Positions 23,010 to 34,664 are shown, counted from the stretch's first letter. The stretch: 64,000 bases of DNA from Euptelea pleiosperma (GCA_035048495.1 CM068541.1:17615929-17679928), one strand, 5' to 3'. Translations and numbers: made by a program. The notes: a model not told the origin generated them from the letters alone.

Positions 23010-24765
23010 CAAAAAATGTGGACCCTACTGCTACACCTTTCTCATTACCAATGTAAGTTTGATTAAACCATTGAAAATGCTATTTTGTTAGTTACTGCAT
23101 TTAATCTCACTTTAACATCTATATATAAGGTTTTGTTTTGAATGAGCAGGAGGAATGTGATTTTTTTGAAATTTGAAGCAAGAGCGAAATTAAAGGGTCT
23201 CGTTTGAGGGATTCGTCAAGAGTTCATTTGTGGGAGACTGTCGAAGACGAAAGTTAGAAATTCCGCTCGGTAAGAGTGTGCTACGTTGTTCGTATGCGTC
23301 CTGTAACCGGAGCCTAGAGCCTAGAGCCTAGAACCTGCGCCAAAAAAAAAATATATTTATGAGGTAAATGAGCTTTTTAGTTTTGGAAAAAGATGTAACA
23401 AGGTATGCCTGAAACTGTTCATTTGCGGAAGCGGCAGTTTTGGTAGTCACCGCTGCCATCTGGGCCCACTGACCGCTTGGATGTTTATCTCACTCCTTGT
23501 TGGGTATACATACCAAAAATCACCTTGATTGGTAATTTATAACCATTAGATTTTAACACTTTTAGCACCATTTAAGGTGTTCTTATAGCCGTTTAATACA
23601 ACCATTTTTTGAGTACTAAAACCAACGGCTAAAAATCATTAAACAAGCTGATTTTTTGTAGGAATGTCTATTAAATGGTGGGCTAAACATCCATGCGTCA
23701 GTGGGCCCAGATGGCAGTGGTGACTACTGAAAATGCCGCTTCCGCAAATGAAAAGATCTCAGGTATACCTTGTTACATCACGACCCTTTAGTTTTTACCT
23801 CTTCACGTGATGAGGTAAGTACCCCTCTGATAAATGTTTCTTTCAACGTGTAAAACATAGCTTCAAGGGCCAGATGGCATTAATAAGACCACAAGTTAAG
23901 GTGGTACACTCCACTTTAAGAAGACTTGTGCCCGATAACCGGACAAAAGTATGTGCCTTTTAGACCATTGAAGTATCGCCTGTAAAGTGGGGACCCTACT
24001 ACTACAACCTTTTCATTACCACTGTACGTTTGATTAAACCATTGAAAAAGCAATTTTGTTAGTTACTGCAGTTAATCTCACTTTAACATATGTATATAAG
24101 GTTTTGTGTGGAATGAGCAGGAGGAATTTTTTTGATTTTTTTTTAAGTTTGAAGCAAGAGCGAAAGAAGAGGGTCTCGTTTGAGGGATCCGGCAAGAGTT
24201 TGTTTGTGGGAGACTATCGAAGACGAAAGTAAGAAATTCCACTCGGCAAGAGTGTGCCACATGGTTCATATTGCGTCCTGTAACCGGAGCCTGTCATTTT
24301 AGGGCGGTTAGAGCTTGAGCCAAAAAAAACTAAGAGGTAAATCAGCTTTTTAGTTTTTACCTCTTCCCGTGATGAGGTCAGTACCCATCTAATAATTAAG
24401 ACTGAAAACCTGACATCAATAAGACCACAAGTTGAGATGGTACACACCACTTTAAGAAGAGTTGTGCCCGATAACCTGACAAAAACATGTCCCGTCGAGG
24501 CCATTGAAGTATCACCTGTAAAATGTGGACCCTACTACTGCACTTTTCCCATTAATATGTGCCTTTCAGGCCATTGAAGAATCACCTGTAAAATGTGGAC
24601 CCTACTACTACACCTTTCCATTATCGCTGTACGTTCGATTAAACCATTGGAAAAGCTGTTTTGTTAGTTACTGCAGTTAATCTCAGTTTAAAATCTACAT
24701 ATATGATTTATCTGTCATTTTAGATCTGTCAACGGAACCCGACCCTTATTATATTATTTATAGTA
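23010..24765 (+). repeat. DUF247 promoter/exon 1 module array, part 3
   Basis: The array resumes after the LTR insertion. Exon 1-like blocks lie at about 23160-23266 and 24140-24243, each preceded by TATA-like sequence (tatatataagg near 23132, tgtatataagg near 24091) and fused to the MITE half. Two further upstream blocks follow (about 24410-24540 and 24545-24710) without an exon block. A MITE interrupts it at 23385-23786. Confidence 0.7.
23385..23786. mobile_element. Foldback Mutator-like MITE in the module array
   Basis: Arms of about 190 bp are inverted copies (right arm complement starts GGGTCGTGATGTAACAAGG; left arm GGAAAAAGATGTAACAAGG). Flanking 9-mers tttagtttt at 23376-23384 and 23787-23795 are identical, and the module continues on both sides. 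Confidence 0.85.
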
Positions 24766-24773
24766 ATATTAAG

Positions 24774-25135
24774 CAAGGTTTAAAGAGGACGTTTTAACGG
24801 TATAACGGACTGGGTGTGTTACCGTTAAAACGGATTGTAAACGGATAGGGACAAAAATGGAGTTTAATGTATTTTAATGGTATTTAACGGGGAAAAATTG
24901 AAAAAAATGGCGCTGAAATTCAAAATTTGTATTTCAAAATTTTGAAAACGAAAAAAAAACGGAGTTTAACAGAAAAATATTGCCCTTTTTTTCCACATAT
25001 TTTTAACCACCGTTAAAATGAAAAAAATGGCCCTTATTTTATAAGTGGCAAAATGGTTTTAAACGTAACGGTCTTGGGGCGTTATCGTTTTAATGCCGTT
25101 AAAACTGTTTTTAAACGACGTTATTTTAAACCATG
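24774..25135. mobile_element. hAT-type MITE, second copy
   Basis: Same family as 9807-10246: ends CAAGGTTTAAA and TTTAAACCATG, with perfect 8-bp flanks atattaag (24766-24773 and 25136-25143). Further truncated copies are at 26107-26244, about 33640-33795 and 52593-52770. Confidence 0.88.
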
Positions 25136-25261
25136 ATATTAAGTAACAAATTCCAGGGTTGTTTGGCTGCTTGTAGGTACTTCAAATATATATGTTTACT
25201 ATTCTTTCCAACAAAATTTTTGAGTTAAAAGTTTGGAGTGTGGTAGGCACGATTTGGCTAT

Positions 25262-25620
25262 AAATAGCAAGAGAGAAAGAAGAGTGGTCATATGAGGAAT
25301 AGTCTCCGGCAAGAGTTCGTTAATTTGTGAGAGAGTCCGCGAAGAAAGTGAGAAATTCTACTTGAGGTAAGCTTCATCCTTCAGAGCCGAATGTTTTCGT
25401 GTTGCAACACCCCCATCATATATCATGGCTCTATATCCTACTATCGGTTGTTTTATTTTTCTTCTGTTTCATTGTTTCTTTCATCAGATCAACTGTTGTT
25501 TGGATGTTTGGCTGCAATCTATCCAAGTAATATTCCGTAATCGGACGTTCAGATCCATAGGGATAACCACCAATTGCATGTGGCAGCACCATCATGAACC
25601 ATGGATCCCAACTGTCTAAA
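25262..25620 (+). pseudogene. DUF247 exon 1 with intact donor and start of intron 1 (locus 1)
   Basis: The exon 1-like block (gagagaaagaagag, caagagttcgtt, gagaaattct) ends at 25366 in a normal donor, gag followed by gtaagcttcat, as in genes 2 and 3. The following 250 bp resemble the start of their intron 1 (gtggcagcaccatcatgaaccatg). It is probably the separated 5' end of the pseudogene body at 31111, now 5.7 kb away because of insertions. Confidence 0.6.
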
Positions 25621-25784
25621 CAACCACCCTTTTCCTTTTAGGGTGTGTTTGATTGCCAAGTGGGAAAATTGCACTGAAAATACACCTTTATTTTCTCACA
25701 TGATAAAGGTGAAAAATGAAAAGTGAGAAAATTTTGAAGCGTGAATTTTCAAGCAGCGAAGCAGTGGCCAATCATATCACGCCA

Positions 25785-26570
25785 CAAACCCAGAAATGTT
25801 TTTGATGCAATTTGCATCTCACCCAATGTTTTTAAAATATATGCCTCTCACCCTTTGACTACGGTCAATGTCATTGACCATAGACAGCCATTAAATGACT
25901 ATAATGACCCTGGGTGAGATGCAAATATTTTAAAAACATTGGGTGATGCAAATTACATCAACAAAGTAAGGTGGAGAAGCGAAAAAAGTAATTTTTATTT
26001 TTTAGGATTGTGAGCTCAAAACCTTCATTTACTTTTGGCCCAACCGTAGGTGGACCTACAGACCAAAAATTAATCTTCATTTACTGAATTTCAAATTTTG
26101 AATTTTAGCGTCATTTTTTCTATTGTTCTGTTAAAATCGTTAAATTCCCTTTTTTTCTATTTTTGCCCCTAGCCGTTGCAATCCGTTTTAACGGTAACGC
26201 CCCCAGTCCGTTATATCGTTTAAACGGCCTCCTTTAAACCTTGGGTCCACCTATGGTTAGGCCAAAAGTAAATGAAGAAAGGTTTCGAGCTCACAATCCT
26301 AAAAATAGAAGAAAAAAAATCCTCAAAAAAATGGAGTTTTTGCTTGTCCCCCTTATTTTATTGATGCAATTTGCATCACACCCAATGTTTTTAAAATATT
26401 TGCATCTCACCCAAGGTCATTATAGTCATTTAAAAAATATTGGGATGTCCATCGGGAGACCGTTAATGGCCATCTATGGTCAATGACGTTGACCATGGTC
26501 AAAGGGTGAGACGCAAATATTTTAAAAACATTGGGTGAGATGCAAATTGCATCAATAAAGGGAGAAAAGA
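25785..26570. mobile_element. Long foldback element, copy 1 (disrupted)
   Basis: Two arms with gatgcaatttgcatctcaccc and ttgaccatagaca-type sequence flank an inverted core (gattgtgagctc, ttcatttacttttggcc and its complement). Part of a hAT MITE (ending ctttaaaccttg at about 26244) replaces some of the core. Compare 35513-36236. Confidence 0.65.
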
Positions 26571-26854
26571 AAAAAAAGCCCTATATTTATTATATTATAT
26601 ATTATTATAATATAATACAAATATATTATATTATTTTCATACAATATATAATAAAAATATATCCTACTTTGGGATATGAAATTCAAGCTCGTGGGCTAGG
26701 TGAGGGCCTAATTTTCAAAGACTCAATTGCTTACAGGATGGGCCTGGCCCGGCCTGCATTGGATGTCCTGGGCTCTTATAGTATAGTATAGTATATATAG
26801 AATGTTATATTTTTTTATGTTAAGTAACAAATTACATTGTTGTTTGGATGCTTG
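26571..26854. other. AT-rich stretch before the gap
   Basis: Palindromic TA-rich sequence (about 26580-26660), then a segment related to the DUF247 upstream flanks at 58600 and 61560 (tcaattgcttacaggatgggcctgg). No gene seen. Confidence 0.5.
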
Positions 26855-26954
26855 NNNNNNNNNNNNNNNNNNNNNNNNNNNNNNNNNNNNNNNNNNNNNN
26901 NNNNNNNNNNNNNNNNNNNNNNNNNNNNNNNNNNNNNNNNNNNNNNNNNNNNNN
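26855..26954. other. Assembly gap, 100 N
   Basis: Exactly 100 N, the usual placeholder for a gap of unknown length. It removes the start of the hAT transposase relic to its right. Confidence 0.99.
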
Positions 26955-28037
26955 TTGCCAACGCCTTGTTAGAAAAGTTGTATAAATGGAATTTAGATAG
27001 AAAGTTAAGTTGTATAACCTTGGACAATTGCTTTACTAATGATGTAGTAGTTCGTGAACTCCTTCAAGAGCTTGAACCAAAAGGAGTACTAGTCTTTGAT
27101 GGGAAGTTGTTTCAGTTGCGTTGTTCTTCCCATATTCTCAATTTGATTGTCCAAGATGGGTTAAAAGATATAGAAAAGGAGATTGAAAGAATTTGTGAAT
27201 CTATCAAATTCATTAAAAACTGGCCTCAGAGGCAAAGGAAATTTGAAAATGTGTGAAAACGAGTTAGAGCTCCTCAAAAGAAGTTAGTTCAAGATGTTTC
27301 TACAAGGTGTAATTCGACATATATGATGCTTGAGACAGCCTTGGAGTTTAAGGATGCATTTTTTTGCTTTGTAGAAGTTGAACGAAATTTCAAGTGTGCA
27401 CTATCTGAGATTGATTGGAAAAATACAAGAATTGTTTCAGAATGTTTGAAGGTATTTTATGATGCCACGCAAATTTTATCAGGGTCAAAATATACAACTG
27501 TTAACCGTTATTTTGATTTGGCTTGTGGTATTCATTTGCAACTTGATGAGTGGTGTACATGTGGAGATTCATTCATTATGTCGATGGCAATAAGGATGAA
27601 AGAAAAGTTCAACAAATATTTGCTTCATTTTTGCAATCTTCCATACTAGATCATCGAATAAAGATGAAATCAGTTGACTTTTACTTTCCACAGATCTATG
27701 GTAGTCAATTTGATGAAATAATAGTTGAGCTTCGTAGCACACTAACAAATCTTTACAATGAATATGCAACATCTTCTTTTGCATCAAGTCAAATGTTCCC
27801 ATGGAATACTAGTGATACCAACAAAGCTAGTGGAAGTGGACCAAGTGGTGATGTTAATGGTGGAGCTAGTGGTATTTCTTCACGTGGTACATTAAGTTTT
27901 AAGTTAAGTCTTTTTGAAAATTACCTTGAAGAAAGTTCACAAGATATACATGTGAAGATAGACTTGGAAACTTATTTGGGAGAAGCAGTTCAGCCTGTAC
28001 AAAATGGCAAAGGTTTGGATGATGAGACGTTTGATGT
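26955..28037 (+). pseudogene. hAT (Ac-like, RICESLEEPER-type) transposase relic
   Basis: The frame from 26955 shows hAT RNase H-fold sequence, including CSSHILNLIVQDGL (family CCAHILNLIV-DGL) and, further on, DVSTRCNSTYMMLE. A TGA at 27254-27256 breaks the frame, which then continues unchanged to about 27620 (MAIRMKEKFNKY). A frameshift follows, and the hAT-like transposase RNase-H fold domain continues in another frame (DHRIKMKSVDFYFPQIYG) to about 27985. The C-terminal dimerisation domain is missing because a CACTA element begins at 28038. The N-terminal BED zinc finger lies in or beyond the gap. Confidence 0.88.
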
Positions 28038-28330
28038 CACTACTAGAAAAAGTACATACGGCGTCGGTTTTAAACTGACGCCACAGATAATTGGCATCGA
28101 TTTTTTATTCCGAAAAAACCGACGCAATTGCTTGTGACGCGAAAAATATTGCGTCGATTTTTTTCTGATGCAAAATGGTGATAGATTGCGTCGATTTTTG
28201 GTAAAACCGACGCTATATCCAACATTTGGCTTCGGTTTTTGGTAAAACCGACGCAAATATAAAAACATTTAGCGTTGATTTTTCCAAAAACCAATGCTAT
28301 ATCCTATACTTATAGCGTCGGTTTTACCAA

Positions 28331-29092
28331 AAATCGATACCAAAAGTTCTTTTTTTTTTAAATATTTTACCTGCTTCTGCTATATCACCAAACCCACCTG
28401 TAGTATAAACCTAGCATACATTAAAATTGAAAAATCATTTATTCAAACATGCATCCAAATTTTTATAAGTCCGTCTAGAGCTATATATATACCCATTTCT
28501 TATACCCGAGAATGGGGCCCAATGTTTCTAAATAAAACTCATTGTAGTTTTAAAACTACACAATGATCTCCATGTGGGCTTTAGCACCGTGTGTAAGAGA
28601 ACTAGATATAAGAAATGAATGTAGTTCTAGACGAACTCAATTATATATACCCAAAAAAATATGTTTGAATCCAACAACTAGAATCAGTCTTAAATTAATA
28701 AGTACTACTATTAAACTATATTATTATTAACACTACTATATATATAATTAATATTAGATAAAGTACCAAAAAAATATGCTTAAATCGAACAACTAGCTAG
28801 ATAGAATAAGTTCTAGAGATAATACCAAATAAGACTGATTGATATATGAATAGTTGCAACTGAGAATACATATTTCAATCATGTATTTAGATGGGAAATG
28901 AATTTCAAACTTATAGTAGGAAAAATTATACAGATTTAGAAGAAGATATATACTTTAATTTCTCAGTAAAATAGCTAATCGTCTACAATAATATTAAAAA
29001 ACTAAAAAAAATAATTAGCTAGAGCTAAAAAATGCACATTCATTAGCTTAGAGAAAAAAAGAAATTATGGCAAACGATCGATATATATACCT
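28331..29092. other. AT-rich 3' non-coding part of CACTA element 3
   Basis: Between the subterminal repeats and the stop of the Ulp1-like gene. No further exons or repeats recognised. Confidence 0.55.
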
Positions 29093-30815
29093 CAAAAATT
29101 CTCTTTGAAGAGCTCAATCCACTCAACTCTACATTCTGCCAGCTTTTCCATTGTGTATTTAACTTTTGATTTCATAAGTTGACCTAATTAATTAGAAAAA
29201 TAGGTGGAGATAATTAATAAATTAATTTTACTTATTAAGACGTACACATGCATCAAGAACACGTAAAAGAATAAATGGCTCACACATGCATCAAGAACAC
29301 GTAAAAGAATAAATGGCTCACTGAATGGTTAATTGTCTCATCATAATCGGTAATGAGGTCTCGCATGTACCTCATAACAAAAAATCCACAAGATTTCATA
29401 TCTTGTTGTTTTGGGCACTACGCACAAGCATGTAATTCGTTAATTAACCAAAAATTAATTTCTAACCAATAAAGAATTACAAGTACTGGTACATATATAG
29501 ATTTTAATTATCGCAACTGCCCTCCATGTTGGTTCCTTCTTCCTCAATGAGTGTTCCAAAATATCTTTTTTGAATATTTTGAAAGTACTGCAAGAAAGTA
29601 ATTGAAACAATTCAATTATTCTTTACTGCATGTATAAATATTGCTTAATTTACTAATATAAGAATAACTTACCGTTTGATATTACATTTTAAATTTTGGT
29701 TAATTAAATTATTTAATGAGTCAAAGTAATAGATTGTCATCGACAATAAGTCGATGACAAGCAATATTCAATGTTCCCTATATATAAACAACAATCAAGC
29801 TATTAACAAGACATTCAATAAGTTATTAATTAATTATCAAATTCAATGACAACCGTAAACATTACCCAATGTTTAAGGGAATAAACAAAGTCTTCCTTTC
29901 GGTGTATGTAGTTAGAAATATATTAACAAGATATGGCACAAACTGTTCATCCCTCATAGATGCACTGATGGCTTGAGCACTAACCAATGTAATATTATGA
30001 AGCAAATGTTTTTCAATTAACATTTGGTGGATGTGGCTGCGAAATTAAAAAAAAATTAATTAGAATGTCATAATCATATCCATGAAATTTAGATCAATAA
30101 AAGAAACTCAACTCCAAAGTATCTTACCATTGATATAGTGTCAAGCACTGTGATGACACATCTTGTAGTTCACACACCAAAGAGACATCCATAAAGTCAA
30201 TATGAATTGACTCTTGTATGCCAAATACTTCCGACCCGATAGTAATACCAATGGATATGGAAGATGGGTCGTGTGCACGCAGATTATCATAAAATTCTTT
30301 AATGATAGTGAAATTATCATCACTTTTATTCTCTTGTACCTATAATCAAAATTAAAGTTATAATCAATATATGAATATATTAAATGAAGTAGATATGATA
30401 AAAAGATTGATAGATGTTTCATAATCAGTGTTTGTGAATACCACCCATACTCTAGGCCATGCCACGATGCTCTCAATTGCATCTTCCACCGTAGAAAACA
30501 CATCACGAACTGGATACGTGAGTTCAGCATCCGACACTATAGGAACTTTGATTGACACCCGAAAACAATCAAGTCCCAATGGGAGAAAGTGTACAATTTG
30601 GCTAGGTGTACTATCCAAAATGACCCCCCCAGCAACAATGTTGTTTGGGGTATGTAGTACCAGCCTACATGGCTTTCCCTATAATGAAAAAAGTTAAAAA
30701 CTTAATAAGATAATTAAAATGAATTGAATAAAATAAATTTAGGTTCACAGTATGTACCTTTTCACTCTTACCGCTGGGGCCCGGTAGTGGCATCTCATCC
30801 CTAGTAATGCCCCTC
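29093..30815 (-). pseudogene. CACTA ORF2: DUF8039-like plus Ulp1-type cysteine protease gene, decayed
   Basis: A spliced minus-strand gene can be followed exon by exon. 30758 to about 30815 encodes MPLPGPSGKSEK before GTACAT. 30451-30678 encodes KPCRLVLHTPNNIVAGG and LPLGLDCFRVSIKVP, resembling the DUF8039 domain of plant En/Spm proteins. 30128-30339 continues (FGIQESIHIDFMDVSLVCEL). The Ulp1 peptidase follows: His in HWVM (codon 29869-29871), Asp in YFDSLNN (codon 29720-29722) and Cys in KSCGFFVMRYMRD (codon 29388-29390). The last exon ends ELFKENF then stop at 29093. All three catalytic residues survive, but a frameshift just before HWVM breaks the reading. Ulp1-like domains in CACTA and Mutator elements are known; their function is unclear. 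Confidence 0.75.
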
Positions 30816-31110
30816 CCTAAGGGTGCGGTACGGGTTCGTAGGTGCGAGGTCGATCATCGTTAGAGTTAAAGGCTCACGGGATCGAATTGCGGAATAGGCC
30901 CGTGGGTGCGAGATCTATCACCGTTGGGAGTCACAAGATCGAATCGTGGAGTCCCGCAGAGTGCATGCGATGTCGATCGTGGTATAAACGCTAAAGTTTG
31001 CCTTCTCCTAACAAGATATCTTTTCGGGAAGAATGGCGGCTTGAGGCCTAGTAAAGATCCTAACAATGTTACGAAGGAAAATGCAATTTTCCCACTTGGT
31101 AATCAAACAC
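30816..31110. other. Junction segment between CACTA element 3 and the DUF247 relic
   Basis: Contains an imperfect duplication (about 30838-30890 against 30902-30955, sharing ggtgcgag.tc.atca.cgtt and gatcgaat). Origin not recognised. Confidence 0.45.
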
Positions 31111-31878
31111 GGCCTTATTGGAAAACCAACTTCCCTTCTTCATTCTTGAGTGTCTTCACGATGCCCAGAACCCATCCCGAGAATCTTTGACCTTCCTCAC
31201 TAAGCTTGCCCTCTCTTTCCTTGATATAAAAGTTCCAAAAATTAATATTCCTAACGTCAAAGGCAAACATATACTTCACTTGTTACGAAATTGCCTCCTT
31301 CCCTCTGCAAGTACAAATTCAATGTTATCTCAGCCACTGATACGTGTACCCTGTGCAACAGAGCTGCGACAAGCTGGAATTAAGTTTATGAAGGGAAAGG
31401 CCAATAATCATTTCAACATAAGATTAAATAATAGGTTACTAGAAATGCGCATTTGAGAGTTCATGATTTTACAGAATCACTCTTTCGAAATCTCATCGCC
31501 TTCGAGCAATGTCACAGTGGTTGTACTACTTATGTTACATCTTATGCCTTTTTCATAGACAGCCTCGTAAACGGCCCAAAGGACGTGGAAGTTCTCTGTC
31601 AATCTGAAATATTGGATAATTTGTTGGGTAAGGAAGAAGATATATCCCATCTCTTTAACCAACTTTGCCTTGAGGTTATCATAGATGACTTCTATTACTC
31701 TGAGCTTTGTAATCAAGTGGATGCATACTATAAAACCAAGTGGCACGTGTGGCAGGAGACATTGAAGCGTGATTATTTCACTAACCCTTGGGTTATCCTT
31801 CTGTTTGTTGCTGCCATTCTGCTCGTCATTTTTACCTTTGTACAGACTTTGTTTTCCATACTTTCGTACTCCCATTAG
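31111..31878 (+). pseudogene. DUF247 (UPF0481) gene 1, 5'-truncated and frameshifted
   Basis: Homology to gene 3 starts abruptly at LLENQLPFFIL (gene 3 residue 180) and is collinear to the C-terminus: ELRQAGIKF, then FRNLIAFEQCHSGC, SEILDNLLGKEEDISHLFNQL and a C-terminal membrane segment (PWVILLFVAAILLVIFTF). An indel near 31445 shifts the frame (stop at 31456; the second half is in the frame of 31453-31878). The first 179 codons, including VSIGP and the DGCFIIELF block, are absent. The 3' flank matches those of genes 2 and 3 but is split by a MITE at 31928. Confidence 0.9.
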
Positions 31879-31927
31879 CATTCCTAGATCTCGAGTAGCT
31901 TGGCAGCACAAATACTTCAAAGTTACT

Positions 31928-32320
31928 GTCGGGCTCCCTTGACAGATCTAAAATGACAGGTATCTGTACAGGGACACAATATAAGCCACATGGTACACTC
32001 TTACAGGACTTAGACTGGGATGTTTGTCCTATCCCATGGTGGACCTACAAACCAAAAATCAGCCTGATTAGTGATTTATAAGTGTTGGATCTTTGTACCT
32101 CAAATACTGCTCAAATTCCCATAGTTGAGATCAGCCCATGAAAATAAGTCCAATCCAAAACCTATAAATCACTAATCAGGCTGATTTTTGGTTTGTAGGT
32201 CCACCATGGGACAGGACAAACGTCCATACGGTCAGAGTCCTGTAAGAGTGCGTCACGTGGTTTATATTGTGTCCCTATACAGATACCTGTCATTTTAGAT
32301 CTGTCAACGGAGCACGACCC
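31928..32320. mobile_element. Foldback Mutator-like MITE in the 3' flank of DUF247 gene 1
   Basis: Two near-complete inverted arms of about 190 bp (right end complement GGGTCGTGCTCCGTTGACAG). Flanking 8-mers aagttact (31920-31927 and 32321-32328). The DUF247 3' flank continues on both sides. Same family as 36672-37045 and 60117-60513. Confidence 0.85.
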
Positions 32321-32977
32321 AAGTTACTATGGGTGTGTAATTGAGAGTTAGATCCCCATTGTGATGACCTATGTCTTTTTCTTTTTCATTTTTTTTACGA
32401 ATTATGTATGTGGTTGTGCTATGAGTTTTCTAGTTCTTATTACATGACGTTATTTATAGATAATCCATTATATTTGTTTGATCATTTTGGAAAATTAAAT
32501 TTTAGATGTAGAGGACTTTGGATGCAGAGATCTCGTGGCCCTACATAGATCATTTTTTGGGGCCTACTAACTGCATAGATGTTTAGCCCACCCCTTGTTG
32601 GATATACATACCAAAAATCAGTCTAATTGGTTTTTTCTAGCAAGAGATTGTAGTACTTTTTTAGAATCGATTCTAACCATTGGATTCAAGCAAGTTTTTT
32701 GCATACTTTTTGAGGACTTAATCTAACGGCTAGAAATTATCAATCAAGCTGATTTTTGGTATGTATACTCACCAAGGGGTGGGCTAAACATCCATGTGGT
32801 TAGTGGGCCCAAAAATTGAGCTATGTAGAGTCAATAGAGCCCTCTGCATTGACTGCATCTAAATTTTTTCTAATCTTTCTATAGATAATCAAGGCTTAAA
32901 GGGCATAACAGTGACAATTCTACCACGATTTGAAAATTGTTCCAATTATTTCATTATCGATTCTGCTATATATTATA
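32321..32977. other. DUF247 3' flank and another foldback MITE
   Basis: 32321-32500 matches the 3' flanks of genes 2 and 3 (gatccccattgtgatgacc, tatgtggttgtgctatgag). About 32500-32872 is a foldback element with arms ending aattttagatgcag and cores accaaaaatcag / ctgatttttggt. Confidence 0.6.
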
Positions 32978-34038
32978 CTAGTGGGTGCCCCATGCCATCG
33001 GCACTCCTCGACAAAGAATTTGCCAAAATCAGGTGAGTGGCAGAGATCCACCATCCATTTGGGGGAGGATTAGATCTCGACCCTTCTTTGTTGATGCTTA
33101 TAAGAGGAGGTATAAGTAGGGAGACAACCAATGTGTTTTGTTATATAGAATAGTAAATGGCCCATGCCCACGGCACTCTCCGACAGAAGCATTTGTAAAA
33201 ATTAGGTGCTTTCGGCACTAAAAGGGTATAACGGACCAGGGCGTTACCATTTTTTCCATTATAACGGATTGTAACGCACAGAGGGAGAAATGGAAAAATA
33301 ACAGAAATAAGAAAAAATAACGGTGTTGAAATTTAAATTTTGAATAAATTGAGGTCAAATGAGGCGGATTGAGTGGCTGAAATCTAACCATCCACTTTAG
33401 ATTGATGGATTTGATCTCAACCACTCTTTATCTAACCATCCACATTAGATGGATGGATAAGATAAGAGAATACAACTGAGTTGTCATGATAAATGCGTGG
33501 GTGGCCCGTGCCCACGGCACTTTCCGACGAAGTGTTTGTCAAAATCGGGTGTGAGTTAATCTCAACCATCTATATGAAGCATAGTGGATCTCAGGCACTC
33601 ATTATTGAAGCCATATAAGATAAGAGGGGTATAAAAAACCATTAACTTTCCGTTAAATTCTATTTTTTTAAAATTTTTAAATTTTGAATTTCAGCACCAG
33701 TTTTTTTCGTTAAAATCATTAAAATCTGTTAAAATCTATTTTTTTCTATTTTTGCCCTGGCTGTTTCAATCCGTTTTAACGGTAACACCCCTCTCGAGAC
33801 ATAAAAAGTGGGGCTCGTGAGTCTGACCCTTGGGCTATATGTAAATCCAACCCATTTCATTCATTATATGTAGGTAAATAGTAGGTGACCCGTGCCCACG
33901 GCACTCATCAACAAAGTGTTTGTCAAAATTGGGTGTGAGTGGCTGAGATCCACTGTCCATTTGGTGTGATAAGATCTCAGCCATCCTTTATGAAGCCGGA
34001 TAAGAGGGGGAGACAACCGTCATGTTTTATTATATAGA
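32978..34038 (-). mobile_element. Mini-Helitron tandem array 3, inverted, with complete Helitron ends
   Basis: Read on the minus strand it starts TCTATATAATAAAACATG at 34038 after a target A and ends CCACCCACTAG... equivalent CTAG at 32978 before a target T, the canonical A-TC...CTAG-T arrangement. Four hairpin-ended units are visible, at about 34038-33880, 33640-33495, 33490-33150 and 33150-32978; the gap between the first two holds a hAT MITE fragment. The long unit followed by the 170-bp unit repeats the order seen in array 2. Confidence 0.65.
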
Positions 34039-34381
34039 TGGTAGTGATACCACAAGATCAAGGTTGAGTGCAGTCCAATTGTGTAGTGTCCGATTCCCTA
34101 TAATTGCATGCCATGTGGAATGTATATTTTAAAATCTTCATCCGGCAACTTGTACCCTCCGTTCAGGACCTAGTTTTAGGAAGAAGTCTTTACTCCTGGA
34201 TCATCACGAATGTTCGTATGAGCCACCTACACACTCTTCAAGACCATTGATCATATGGATGTTTGACTTGTTCCTATGAGGAACTACATAACAAAAATTA
34301 GCTTGATTGGTGAGTTCTAACTGTTTCAATTTTAGGTACTCAGATCCAATGGCAAGAAATCGCTTTTCAGAAAGATATTTA
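34039..34381. other. Non-coding stretch before a Tourist-like MITE
   Basis: Fragments of the foldback family (attagcttgattggtgag near 34288). No gene recognised. Confidence 0.5.
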
Positions 34382-34664
34382 GGGGGGCGTTTGGGAACGA
34401 GATGTAAAAGCATTCTACTTGTAGTAAAGTTACTAGTTAATTTTTTACCTCTAAAAAAGTCAGAAATTAAAAGTGTCAGGAGGCCTTCTAATTTTTGAGA
34501 AGTAATTTCTCTTAGAAGTTAAAAGCTAAATAATTTAGCTTCAGTTTTAAATTAATTTTTAACTTTTCAAAAGTTTAAATATGAAACACATCCAAACTAA
34601 CTTTTTTACTTTTTTACTTATAAAAGTAAATACGTTACTTATTTTTGTGTTGCCAAACACCCCC
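34382..34664. mobile_element. Tourist-like (PIF/Harbinger) MITE
   Basis: Ends GGGGGGCGTTTGG and CCAAACACCCCC, inverted, flanked by TTA on both sides (34379-34381 and 34665-34667), the 3-bp duplication of PIF/Harbinger elements. AT-rich and non-coding. Confidence 0.85.

Larger units (their letters stand above)
28038..30815 (-). mobile_element. CACTA element 3, 3' portion, inserted in the hAT transposase
   Basis: Terminus CACTACTAGAAAAAGTACA at 28038 with subterminal motifs GCGTCGGTTTT / AAACCGACGC to about 28330. The gene inside reads on the minus strand toward this end, so 28038 is the 3' terminus. The transposase half and other terminus are absent; homology stops near 30815, ahead of the DUF247 relic. 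Confidence 0.8.

Noticed and set aside
31453..31878. Independent small membrane-protein gene
   Set aside because: It is the C-terminal half of DUF247 pseudogene 1 after a frameshift, collinear with gene 3.
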